The notes under the pieces: generated by a model | What the model saw: only the letters and a program-made list of their open reading frames with translations | The model's database searches: none | Told to the model about the DNA's origin: nothing | Origin: Streptomyces sp. ISL-66 | GTDB taxonomy: Bacteria; Actinomycetota; Actinomycetes; Streptomycetales; Streptomycetaceae | NCBI RefSeq assembly: GCF_018614135.1 | Contig: NZ_JAGGOW010000019.1 | Coordinates: forward strand, 1 to 64,000 | Reading direction: 5' to 3' | DNA: 64,000 nt | Made by a program: the position numbers and the translations under genes | Shown here: piece after piece, positions 52,956-60,533 of the stretch | Position numbering within the stretch: position 1 is the first letter of the stretch | Layout of the letters: each line of letters opens with the position of its first letter

Positions 52956-54809
52956 GTGAGCGGAACCTCAGAAGGAACCGGTTCGGCGGCCGACAGCATC
53001 CGACCGGCCATGACGCAGCGTCACACCGCAGTGGCGGCGACGGCCACCCCGGACCGCACACGGTCCGCACTCCCCGACGGCCGGCCCGAGCACAGGGCCG
53101 ACTACCGGGCCGCCTTCGACGCGGCCCACCTCGCGATGGCCCTCGTCGACCGCACCGGTCACGTCGTCTCCGCGAACCAGGCGCTCGCCGCCCTCCTCGG
53201 CGCCCAGCCCCACGCCCTCGCCGGGCGGTCCGCCGCCGATCTGGTGGACCTGGCCTCCGAGGCCCGCACCTGGCAGGCGTACCAAGAGGTGCTGCGCGGC
53301 CGTCAGGCCCGGCTGCGCTGCACCCGCCGGATCAAGCACCCCGACGGGCACTCGCTGTGGACCGAGATCACCCTCGGGCCCGTCCCCGGGACCGGCGAGG
53401 TGCTCCTGTCCGTCGCCGACATCAGCGACCGGCGCGACCTCCAGGCCCGGCTGCGCCACCTCCAGATGCACGACCCGGTCACCCGGCTGCCCAACCGGGC
53501 ACTGTTCTTCGAGCGGCTCTCCGCCGCCCTGGAGGCGTCCTCGTACGAGCACGGCGGCACCGGCCGGATCGGGCTGTGCTACCTGGACCTCGACGGTTTC
53601 AAGGCCGTCAACGACACCCTCGGCCACCGCGTCGGCGACCGGTTGCTGGCCGCCGTGGCCGCCCGGCTGACGCAGTGCGCCGACCAGTCCGGCTACGGGC
53701 GCACCGGCGGGCACCTCGTGGCGCGGCTCGGCGGCGACGAGTTCGCCCTGCTCGTCGAGGACTCCACCGGCACCGAGCAGCTCGCGGACCTGGCCCGGAG
53801 CGTGCTGGCCGCCGTACAGGAACCGTTCGACCTGGCCGGGCAGCGGCTGGCGGTCTCCGCGTCGATCGGGGTGGTGGAGCGGGCGGCCGCCGGGACCTCG
53901 GCGACCGGGCTGATGCAGGCCGCGGACACCACGCTGTACTGGGCCAAGGCGGACGGCAAGGCCCGCTGGACGCTCTTCGACCCGGAGCGCAACGCGCACC
54001 GGATGACGCGGCAGGCACTGTCCTCCACCCTGCGGCCGGCCGTGGAGCGCGGCGAGTTCACGCTGGAGTACCAGCCGCTGGTGGACCTGGAGAGCGGGGT
54101 GGTGCGCGGGGTCGAGGCCCTGGTGCGCTGGAACCATCCGCAGTTCGGCACGCTCACGCCGAATCGGTTCATCGGAATTGCGGAAGAGGACGGCTCCATC
54201 GTCCAGTTGGGGCGGTGGGTGCTGCAGACGGCGTGCCGCCAGGCGCGGCGCTGGCAGATCGAGCAGCCCAGCGACTCCCCCGTCTTCGTGTCCGTCAACG
54301 TGGCGGTGCGCCAGGTCTGGGACTCCGACCTGGTGGGCGACGTCGCCGAGATCCTCTCCGAGACGGGCCTGGCCCCGCAGCTGCTCCAGCTGGAGCTGAC
54401 GGAATCGGCGGTGATGGGCTCGGCCGGCCGGCCGCTCCAGGCCTTGCAGGCACTGAGCGACATGGGGGTGCGGATCGCCATCGACGACTTCGGCACCGGG
54501 TACTCGAACCTCGCCTACCTCAGCCGGCTGCCCGTCTCGGTGCTGAAGCTGGACGGCTCCTTCGTCCGCGGCTTCCGCTACGAGGAGGGCGCCCATCCGA
54601 ACCCGGCCGACGAGACCATCGTCGAGGCCCTGGTGCAGCTCGCGCACCGGCTGGGCCTGACGGTGACCGCCGAGTGCGTGGAGACCGCCGGCCAAGCGGC
54701 CCGGCTGCGCCGCGTCGGCTGCGACACCGGCCAGGGCTGGCTGTACTCCCGCGCGGTGGCCCCGGAGCTGATCGCAGAGATGATCGCCGCCCGGCCGCCC
54801 GGGGTCTGA
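52956..54809 (+). CDS. cdgA: PAS-GGDEF-EAL cyclic-di-GMP enzyme CdgA
   Basis: 617 aa from GTG 52956, where GGGAG (52945-52949) is 6 nt upstream; the 80 extra codons of the longer frame look untranslated. Order: disordered N-terminus; PAS domain (about 45-175; AFDAAHLAMALVDRTGHVVS); GGDEF domain with an intact RLGGDEFALL active site and LDLDGFKAVND; EAL domain with GVEALVRW, the metal/loop-6 DDFGTGYSNL and KLDGSFV. Both synthase and phosphodiesterase sites look complete. It matches CdgA (SCO2817) of S. coelicolor by domain order, which affects development; BldD, the c-di-GMP effector, represses cdgA there. No transmembrane helix seen. Confidence 0.85.
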   Translation: MSGTSEGTGSAADSIRPAMTQRHTAVAATATPDRTRSALPDGRPEHRADYRAAFDAAHLAMALVDRTGHVVSANQALAALLGAQPHALAGRSAADLVDLASEARTWQAYQEVLRGRQARLRCTRRIKHPDGHSLWTEITLGPVPGTGEVLLSVADISDRRDLQARLRHLQMHDPVTRLPNRALFFERLSAALEASSYEHGGTGRIGLCYLDLDGFKAVNDTLGHRVGDRLLAAVAARLTQCADQSGYGRTGGHLVARLGGDEFALLVEDSTGTEQLADLARSVLAAVQEPFDLAGQRLAVSASIGVVERAAAGTSATGLMQAADTTLYWAKADGKARWTLFDPERNAHRMTRQALSSTLRPAVERGEFTLEYQPLVDLESGVVRGVEALVRWNHPQFGTLTPNRFIGIAEEDGSIVQLGRWVLQTACRQARRWQIEQPSDSPVFVSVNVAVRQVWDSDLVGDVAEILSETGLAPQLLQLELTESAVMGSAGRPLQALQALSDMGVRIAIDDFGTGYSNLAYLSRLPVSVLKLDGSFVRGFRYEEGAHPNPADETIVEALVQLAHRLGLTVTAECVETAGQAARLRRVGCDTGQGWLYSRAVAPELIAEMIAARPPGV

Positions 54810-54880
54810 GCCGCCGCGGGGTCGGCCCCGGCGCCGGCGCGCGAAGGCCGGCCGCAGGGGCCGACCGGTCACCCGCGGCC

Positions 54881-54916
54881 GGCTGGTTCTTCGCCGATGC
54901 CAGGGAAGAACCAGCC
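54881..54916. terminator. Bidirectional terminator between cdgA and the gamma-PGA-hydrolase-like gene
   Basis: Perfect 12-bp stem (54881-54892 with 54905-54916), 12-nt loop, between convergent genes. Confidence 0.75.
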
Positions 54917-54937
54917 GTCAAGCCCCGTGCTGTCCGC

Positions 54938-55798
54938 TCAGTGGACGAAGAGGCTCGTGCGCGCCAGCTGCTCGGCCTCCATCGTCGCGATCGCGGCGCG
55001 GCAGGCGTCGGTGAACTTCCAGAACTCCGTGTTGGTGGTGGAGGCACGGTTGCCCGCACCGGAGAAGTTGCCGAAGAGGCTCTGACGGAGCTCGGTGGTG
55101 ATCTCCAGCTGGCCGCCGCCCTCGCCCGTCAGGGTGCGGTTGCAGATGTTCTCGGGCACGTCGCCGTTGAGGTCCTCCGGGTTGCCGCCGAGCACCTGGA
55201 AGCCGGCCTCGGTCAGCTTCGTGGACAGCAGCTGGCGGAAGCGGGGGTTGAGACCGCCGACCACGACCGCCTTCGGCTGACCCGCGGGCGCGCCGGCCTG
55301 AGCTGCGGTACAACCGTGCAGGCTGAGGACGTTCGCGCTGCCGGCCGCCATGGACCGGGCGATCGAGTCGTCACAGTGCGACGCGGTGACGTGCAGGTCG
55401 CCGTTGTTGGAGGGGCGCAGACCTTCGAGCATCCAGTAGTCGTACACGGGGGCGCCCGCCGTGACCGGGGCGAGGGTGTCGGGGCGGTAGCCCGCTATGC
55501 CCAGGCAGAGCTCGGAGGTGCCCATCTCGATGCCGCCGCCGTGGATGGCCAGCACGGTGGTCAGACGGGGAAGGGGGGTGGTGGTCTTGTCGTTGTCGAA
55601 GGCCTCGTGCCGCTTGAACCGGCGGGCGAAGTCCTGGCCCTCGATGGCCTTCGTGTACAGGTCCGTGTTCGAGGTGTAGAGGTCACCGCCGGCAGCGGCG
55701 GCCGGGGTCGCGGCGAGGCCGGTCAGGAGCGGGCCACCCGCGGCCGCGGCCACGAGGGAGGCGAGGACGGTCCTGCGGCTGGCGTGGGACTGGGACAT
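54938..55798 (-). CDS. Secreted poly-gamma-glutamate hydrolase family protein
   Basis: 286 aa. Tat-type signal (SRRTVLASLVAAAAGG) with cleavage near AAA-GG. The zinc-carboxypeptidase-like family motif AIHGGGIEMGTSE is at about 83-95, and VLSLHGCT and VVVGGLNPRFRQLL follow. This is the DUF867/phage PGA-hydrolase family (PghP of Bacillus phages degrades poly-gamma-glutamate capsule). Whether the substrate here is PGA is unknown. GAAGGA precedes the ATG at 55798. Confidence 0.85.
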   Translation of the reverse strand: MSQSHASRRTVLASLVAAAAGGPLLTGLAATPAAAAGGDLYTSNTDLYTKAIEGQDFARRFKRHEAFDNDKTTTPLPRLTTVLAIHGGGIEMGTSELCLGIAGYRPDTLAPVTAGAPVYDYWMLEGLRPSNNGDLHVTASHCDDSIARSMAAGSANVLSLHGCTAAQAGAPAGQPKAVVVGGLNPRFRQLLSTKLTEAGFQVLGGNPEDLNGDVPENICNRTLTGEGGGQLEITTELRQSLFGNFSGAGNRASTTNTEFWKFTDACRAAIATMEAEQLARTSLFVH

Positions 55799-56041
55799 GC
55801 TTGTTCCTTCAGTGCTGTGCGGATCGGTCCGCGGGTGTGGGCGACGCCGGGTTCCCGGCACGGAAGCGGGAAGGACGGCGCGTGCCACACGATGGCGCGA
55901 CTGAAGAGTCGGATCCCCCCTCCGATGGCCGGAATTGTAGCCGCGGGCGAAGGGCGCGAGGCGGCGTGCGGGTCCGGCTCGTCGCCCCGGGCGTCATGAC
56001 GCGGCACGCTCCGGCGCGGAGGATCCGGCAACCATGTGACA

Positions 56042-56095
56042 CGGCCGCCCCCGCACCCCTGGGAGAGGGGGCGGGGGCGGGGGCGGGGGCGGCCG
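56042..56095 (-). terminator. Hairpin downstream of chitinase with GGGGGC repeats
   Basis: 13-bp inverted repeat (56042-56054 with 56083-56095). The loop side includes several tandem GGGGGC hexamers. It lies just after the chitinase stop in the direction of its transcription. Confidence 0.55.
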
Positions 56096-56119
56096 GCGCT
56101 CGGCGCGGGGTGGGGGGAA

Positions 56120-57826
56120 TCAGCAGGCGCCGAGGTCCTTCCAGACACCCCATTCACCGGTGGTGCCGGGCACCTCGTTCTGCGTCCACCACTGGGCCTT
56201 GTACTTGCGGCCCTTGTACGAGACCTCGTTGCCGCCGGTGTAGACGTTGCCCGGGACGTAGGCCGCAGCGGTGCAGCCCGTGGTGGGCGGCGTCGTCGGA
56301 GGCGTGGTCGGCGGGGTGGTCGGCGGCGTCGTGGGCGGGGTGGTGGGAGGCGTGGTCGGCGGGGTGGTCGGCGGCTGGGTGGCGCCGCCGAGGGAGTCCG
56401 AGATCTGGTTCAGCAGCGTGGCGTTGGCGTCCAGACCGAGGAGGGAGTACATCATCGCGCCGGCCAGGCCGCGCTGCTTGCCGTAGTCGACCCGGGCCTG
56501 GATGGACTTCTGGTTCAGGCCGGTGAAGAACTCGCCGTCCTTGAAGAAGTACGAGGCCTTGGCCCGGTCGTCCCAGAAGGTGGTCGCCGGGTTGTCGACG
56601 ATCCCGCCGAGCTCCTTGTAGAGCGCGATGCCGGCCTGCTGGCTGGTCGGACGGGCGGCGGAGCCCTGGGTGGCGGGCTGGGCGAGGCCGTTGGTGGTTC
56701 CGGGCTGCACGCCCTTCCAACCGCGGTAGTAGAACTCGTAGCCCAGGGTCAGCTTGTTGGCGGGGAAGCCGCCGGCGATGCCGTAGGCCGGGTTGCCGTC
56801 GATCCAGGAGTCGATGGCGTTCTTGACGCTGTACTTCTCGGTGCCCGGGGCGATCACGTCGGTCGGGTCGGACGCCGAGGGCAGCAGCGGGGACTGGTGG
56901 TAGGTCGGGCCGTCCGCGTCCCAGGCGCCGTGCATGTCGTACGTCATGATGTTCGCGTAGTCGAGGTACGCGCCGATCTTGTCCGTCTCGATGTACTTGA
57001 TCTTGTCCTGGCCGGCCGGCAGGGCCGAGGTCAGGAGGTAGTGCTTGCCGCCGTTGGCCGCGCCGTAGGCGTCGAGCTGGCTGCGGAACTCCTTCAGCAG
57101 GAGCGTGAAGTTCTGCTTGTCCTCGGGGGCGTAGTGGTTGCCGAGGTGGCCGCCCGCCGAGCCCGGGTACTCCCAGTCGATGTCGATTCCGTCGAAGATG
57201 CCGGCCGCGCTGCCCGCGCCGCCGTAGCCGCCCTCGACGGGCAGGTTGCCCTTGATGTACTGGTCGATGCAGGAGGAGACGAGCTTCTTGCGGGAAGCGT
57301 CGGTCTTGGCCGCGTCGCTGAAGTACTTCGAGTAGGTCCAGCCGCCGACCGAGATGTTGATCTTCAGGTTCGGGTGCTTGGCCTTGAGCTGCTTGAACTG
57401 GTTGAAGACGCCGACGATCGGCTGGTCCCATTTGTCGGCGACGCCGCTGACGCTGTCGGCCGCGCTGAAGGACTTCTGGTAGTCGGCGTACGAGTCGCCC
57501 GCACCGTCACCGGCGTTGGGGTTGTTGTCGTCACCCGCCGCCTTGTTCGCCTCGAAACAGGTCAGGTCGGTGGGGTGGATGTTGCCGAACGAATAGTTGA
57601 TGACGTCCAGCTTGCCCGCTATGCCGCGGGTATCGAGGTGCTTGGGGTAAAAGGCGTTCCCGTACACGCTCCACTGGTCGTAGTAAGCGATCTTGACGTT
57701 GCCGGCCGTGGCGGTCGTCGAGGACTCGGCGGCCGAGGCGGTGGTGAGCCCCGCGAAGGTGGTCAGCGCTCCGGCTGCCAGCGCTGCCGTGGCGGCGGCC
57801 GCGATGAGGGGTTTACGGATGTGCAT
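56120..57826 (-). CDS. Secreted chitinase, GH18 with C-terminal chitin-binding domain
   Basis: 568 aa. Signal peptide (about 1-32, ASA). The GH18 barrel has KINISVGGWTYSKYF and the catalytic FDGIDIDWEYP (Asp-x-Asp-x-Glu), then MTYDMHG. A linker of repeated Pro-Pro-Thr-Thr follows (about 485-515). The last ~50 residues are a CBM5/12-type chitin-binding domain (VYTGGNEVSYKGRKYKAQWW). Hydrolyses chitin outside the cell. Two DasR-like sites lie upstream at 57908-57938. It forms a natural set with the LPMO, hexosaminidase and glmS in this window. Confidence 0.96.
   Translation of the reverse strand: MHIRKPLIAAAATAALAAGALTTFAGLTTASAAESSTTATAGNVKIAYYDQWSVYGNAFYPKHLDTRGIAGKLDVINYSFGNIHPTDLTCFEANKAAGDDNNPNAGDGAGDSYADYQKSFSAADSVSGVADKWDQPIVGVFNQFKQLKAKHPNLKINISVGGWTYSKYFSDAAKTDASRKKLVSSCIDQYIKGNLPVEGGYGGAGSAAGIFDGIDIDWEYPGSAGGHLGNHYAPEDKQNFTLLLKEFRSQLDAYGAANGGKHYLLTSALPAGQDKIKYIETDKIGAYLDYANIMTYDMHGAWDADGPTYHQSPLLPSASDPTDVIAPGTEKYSVKNAIDSWIDGNPAYGIAGGFPANKLTLGYEFYYRGWKGVQPGTTNGLAQPATQGSAARPTSQQAGIALYKELGGIVDNPATTFWDDRAKASYFFKDGEFFTGLNQKSIQARVDYGKQRGLAGAMMYSLLGLDANATLLNQISDSLGGATQPPTTPPTTPPTTPPTTPPTTPPTTPPTTPPTTGCTAAAYVPGNVYTGGNEVSYKGRKYKAQWWTQNEVPGTTGEWGVWKDLGAC
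56284..56390. repeat. Tandem repeats encoding the Pro-Pro-Thr-Thr linker of the chitinase
   Basis: A 12- to 15-bp degenerate repeat (GGCGTGGTCGGCGGGGTGGT-like on the + strand) encodes seven or more PPTT units between catalytic and chitin-binding domains. Confidence 0.85.
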
Positions 57827-57907
57827 GAACTGCCTCCGGGCGGTGGGAGGGGGGAGCGGGAACATCAGGTGGGAGAAGTGATAGCGATCATCCGCCGGTC
57901 GCGTCAA

Positions 57908-57919
57908 TGGTTTGGACCA
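57908..57919. promoter_or_regulatory. DasR-like operator 1 of the chitinase
   Basis: TGGTTTGGACCA; its complement TGGTCCAAACCA differs from the dre core TGGTCTAGACCA at two positions. 82 bp before the chitinase ATG. Confidence 0.7.
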
Positions 57920-57921
57920 AA

Positions 57922-57937
57922 GAAGGACTAGACCACT
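57922..57937. promoter_or_regulatory. DasR-like operator 2 of the chitinase
   Basis: GAAGGACTAGACCACT; the right half CTAGACCACT fits the dre consensus. 14 bp centre-to-centre from operator 1 on the same promoter, like the direct TGGTC-type repeats known before Streptomyces chitinase genes. Confidence 0.65.
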
Positions 57938-57974
57938 TGAGCCGCAAATCCCCTAGTCAGAGGCATGGAGGCAT

Positions 57975-58014
57975 ACCAAAAACTGCTCGCCACCCCGGGT
58001 GACGAGCAGTTTAA
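57975..58014 (-). terminator. Rho-independent terminator of the LLM oxidoreductase gene
   Basis: 10-bp stem (57980-57989 with 58003-58012), inner CACCC/GGGTG pairing, and on the minus strand a run of five T after the hairpin. 69 bp after the stop. Confidence 0.8.
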
Positions 58015-58080
58015 GGACGCCTTATGCCATACCCGCGCAAGGTTTCGGCAACAAACCAGCCGAATCCCGTTCAGGTGCGG

Positions 58081-59295
58081 TCAGCGCCGATCCGAATGCC
58101 ACGTCGGCATCCCGTACGCATCTGCGACGAGCTCGTACGAGCGCAACCGGGCCCCGCCGCCATGGGCGTTGGAGGTCAGCATCAGCTCGTCGGCGCCGGT
58201 CGTCTTGACCAGCTGGTCGAGCCCCTCGCGGACCTCGTCGGGGGTGCCGTGGACGACGTCGGCCAGCCGTCCGTCCACGAACTCCCGCTCCATCCGCGAG
58301 TACGGGTGCGCCGCCGCCTCCTCGGGCGTCGGGACCAGCCCGAGGTTCCCGGTGCGCAGCCGCAGCGACCATAGGGCGCCGGCCAGGGCCTGGGCGCGGG
58401 CCTCCTCGGCGGTGTCCGCGGCGAGCGCCCCGGTCGCGATCATGGCGTACGGGGCGTCCAGGACGGCCGAGGGGCGGAAGGACCGGCGGTAGAGCTCCAG
58501 GGCCGGGAGGGTGCCGGCCGGGGAGAAGTGGTGCGCGTAGGCGAAGGGCAGTCCGAGCCGGCCGGACAGGCTCGCGCTGAAACCGGAGGAACCGAGCAGC
58601 CAGATGGGCGGCCGCCCCGCGCCGCCCCCCTGGACCCGGCCGGGCACGGCGTGCACGCGGGCGTACGGGTGCCCGTCGGGGAAGTCGTCGTCGAGGAAGC
58701 GGATCAGTTCCGCGAGCTGCCGGGGGAAGTCGTCCGCGGCCTCGTCGAGGCGCCCGCCGCGCAGCGCGGCGGCGGTGTGCCCGTCGGTGCCGGGCGCGCG
58801 GCCGAGGCCGAGGTCGATCCGGCCCGGGGCCATGGCCTCCAGGGTGCCGAACTGCTCGGCGATCGCGAGCGGGGCGTGGTTGGGCAGCATGACTCCGCCC
58901 GACCCCAGCCGGATCCGGGAGGTGTGGGCGGCGAGGTGGGCCAGGATCACGGCCGGGGAGGAACTGGCCACTCCGGGGTGGGAGTGGTGCTCGGCGACCC
59001 AGTGCCGTTCGTAGCCGCGGGACTCGGCGAGCCGGGCTATGGCCACGCTGGTGCGCAGGGCGTCGTGGGCGGTGGAGCCGGCACCGACGACGGCGAGGTC
59101 CAGCACCGAAAGCGGAACCGGGGCGTGGCCGAGGGCGGTCCCGCGGATCTCGGCGCCCCCGCCGCCGTAGCCGCCCCCGCTGCCGCTGTCGTCGCTGCCG
59201 CCGCCGTAGGCGCTGCCGCTGTCGTTGGTGCTGCCGGTGTCGTTGGTGCTGCCGGTGCCTCTGGTCGTCCCGGCACCCTCGGCAGTGTCACTCAT
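58081..59295 (-). CDS. LLM-class flavin-dependent oxidoreductase
   Basis: 404 aa luciferase-like monooxygenase. PLSVLDLAVVG begins the barrel; YERHWVAEHHSHPGVASSSP and RIRLGSGGVMLPNHAPLAIA are the classical flavin-site stretches; RIDLGLGRAPGTD follows. The first ~50 residues are Gly/Ser/Thr/Asn low complexity coded by short DNA repeats and probably disordered. Uses FMNH2 or F420H2; substrate unknown. Divergent from an IclR gene. Confidence 0.88.
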   Translation of the reverse strand: MSDTAEGAGTTRGTGSTNDTGSTNDSGSAYGGGSDDSGSGGGYGGGGAEIRGTALGHAPVPLSVLDLAVVGAGSTAHDALRTSVAIARLAESRGYERHWVAEHHSHPGVASSSPAVILAHLAAHTSRIRLGSGGVMLPNHAPLAIAEQFGTLEAMAPGRIDLGLGRAPGTDGHTAAALRGGRLDEAADDFPRQLAELIRFLDDDFPDGHPYARVHAVPGRVQGGGAGRPPIWLLGSSGFSASLSGRLGLPFAYAHHFSPAGTLPALELYRRSFRPSAVLDAPYAMIATGALAADTAEEARAQALAGALWSLRLRTGNLGLVPTPEEAAAHPYSRMEREFVDGRLADVVHGTPDEVREGLDQLVKTTGADELMLTSNAHGGGARLRSYELVADAYGMPTWHSDRR

Positions 59296-59433
59296 CGCGC
59301 TCCCCGCTCCGCTCGGTCGTCCTTACGGACATGCCAACCCGCGGCCGCCCTCCGGGCATTCCCGGCACACCGGGACAAGCGCATGCCGGTGACATATGCC
59401 ATCGGAGTAGATACAGGCAGAGGGACATGATTG

Positions 59434-59481
59434 AGCCATCAATCTCTTCAACAGGCGCTCCACGCAGGCCTCTTGATGGCT
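59434..59481. promoter_or_regulatory. Inverted repeat in the IclR promoter region
   Basis: AGCCATCAA (59434-59442) and TTGATGGCT (59473-59481) are exact complements 30 bp apart in the gap before the IclR gene. Possible operator. Confidence 0.4.
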
Positions 59482-59523
59482 ATCGTGGTGGGGCAAGCGG
59501 TAACAACCTGCTAGGGGGAAACC

Positions 59524-60282
59524 GTGGCGCTGAAGCCCGAGCCGACCGCGCCGTTCCACTCGGTGCAGTACGCACTGCGCGTACTCGAAGCGGTCGCCCG
59601 CCATACCGGCGGCGTGACCGACGTACAGATCGCGCGTGAGACCGGCCTGCCCGCTGTCCATCTCGCCCTCATGCTCCTCATGCTGCGGCGCGAGGGGTAC
59701 GTGCTGCAGGTGTCCGACGGCGCCTACGCGATAGGCGACTCGCTCGTCCTCCTCGGCTCCGGAGTCGACCGCCAGCTGGCCCTGCAGAACAAGCTGCAGG
59801 AGACCCTGGACCGGCTGCGGGACTCGGTGGGCGCGGCGGTCTACATCAGCCGGTACGTGGACGGCGAGGTCCGGATCACGCAGTTCGCGGACAGCCCGCG
59901 CACCCCCAAGGTGCACGAGTGGGTCGACTTCCGCTCGGCGGCGCACGCCAGCGCGGTCGGCAAGTGCCTGCTGACCCAGCTCGACCAGAACGGCCGGCGC
60001 GACCACCTGTCCCGGCACAAGATCGCCCGGCTGACCTCGAAGACCATCGTGAACGAGCGGATCCTGTTCTCGAAGCTGGACAGCCAGCCCGCCACGGTGC
60101 CGATGCTCGACCTACAGGAGTACGCGGTCGGGACGGTCTGCGCGGCCGTCCCGATCACCGCCGGCTCCTCGGTGGGCTGCCTGGCGCTGTCGCTGCCGGT
60201 CGAGCACGCCCACCGGCTGCGGGCCGCCGCCGAGGTGCTGAACCGCAAGGCCGCACCGCTGCTGCTGTCGCTCGCCCTCTGA
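59524..60282 (+). CDS. IclR-family transcriptional regulator
   Basis: 252 aa from GTG 59524, with GGGGGA just upstream. The N-terminal winged helix (SVQYALRVLEAVARHTGGVT, then DVQIARETGLPAVHLALMLL) and the C-terminal IclR effector domain (SAAHASAVGKCLLTQL; VCAAVPITAGSSVGCLALSL) are complete. Candidate controller of the divergent LLM gene or of itself. Followed by a strong hairpin. Confidence 0.92.
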   Translation: MALKPEPTAPFHSVQYALRVLEAVARHTGGVTDVQIARETGLPAVHLALMLLMLRREGYVLQVSDGAYAIGDSLVLLGSGVDRQLALQNKLQETLDRLRDSVGAAVYISRYVDGEVRITQFADSPRTPKVHEWVDFRSAAHASAVGKCLLTQLDQNGRRDHLSRHKIARLTSKTIVNERILFSKLDSQPATVPMLDLQEYAVGTVCAAVPITAGSSVGCLALSLPVEHAHRLRAAAEVLNRKAAPLLLSLAL

Positions 60283-60364
60283 GCGGGCGGCGAGCCCCGG
60301 AGACGGACTCGAAGTGGCTCCGACCGAGCGCCGACGGGGGTGGGGGCGGCCGGTCCGGAAAACA

Positions 60365-60402
60365 CTTCGGGCGGTTCCCGGTGAACCGGAAACCGCCCGA
60401 AG
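60365..60402. terminator. Bidirectional terminator between IclR gene and tRNA-Lys copy 2
   Basis: 12-bp plus 5-bp stems with one mismatch (60365-60382 with 60385-60402). Confidence 0.75.
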
Positions 60403-60408
60403 GACAGG

Positions 60409-60482
60409 TGCGCCGCCAGGGACTCGAACCCCGGACCCGCTGATTAAGAGTCAGCTGCTCTAACCAACTGAGCTAGCGGCGC
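60409..60482 (-). tRNA. tRNA-Lys (CTT), copy 2
   Basis: Reverse complement of the same 74-nt sequence as tRNA-Lys copy 1, with every base identical, including CTT anticodon and discriminator A. Opposite orientation. Confidence 0.97.
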
Positions 60483-60533
60483 CTGCTGACAGAGAAAATA
60501 CTACCTGCTCCTCCGGGGTGCTCAAAACCGCTT

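Noticed and set aside
51226..60482. tRNA-Lys-bounded segment as an integrated mobile element
   Set aside because: No integrase, transposase, replication or conjugation gene and no base-composition change are visible, so I keep it only as an inverted-repeat observation.
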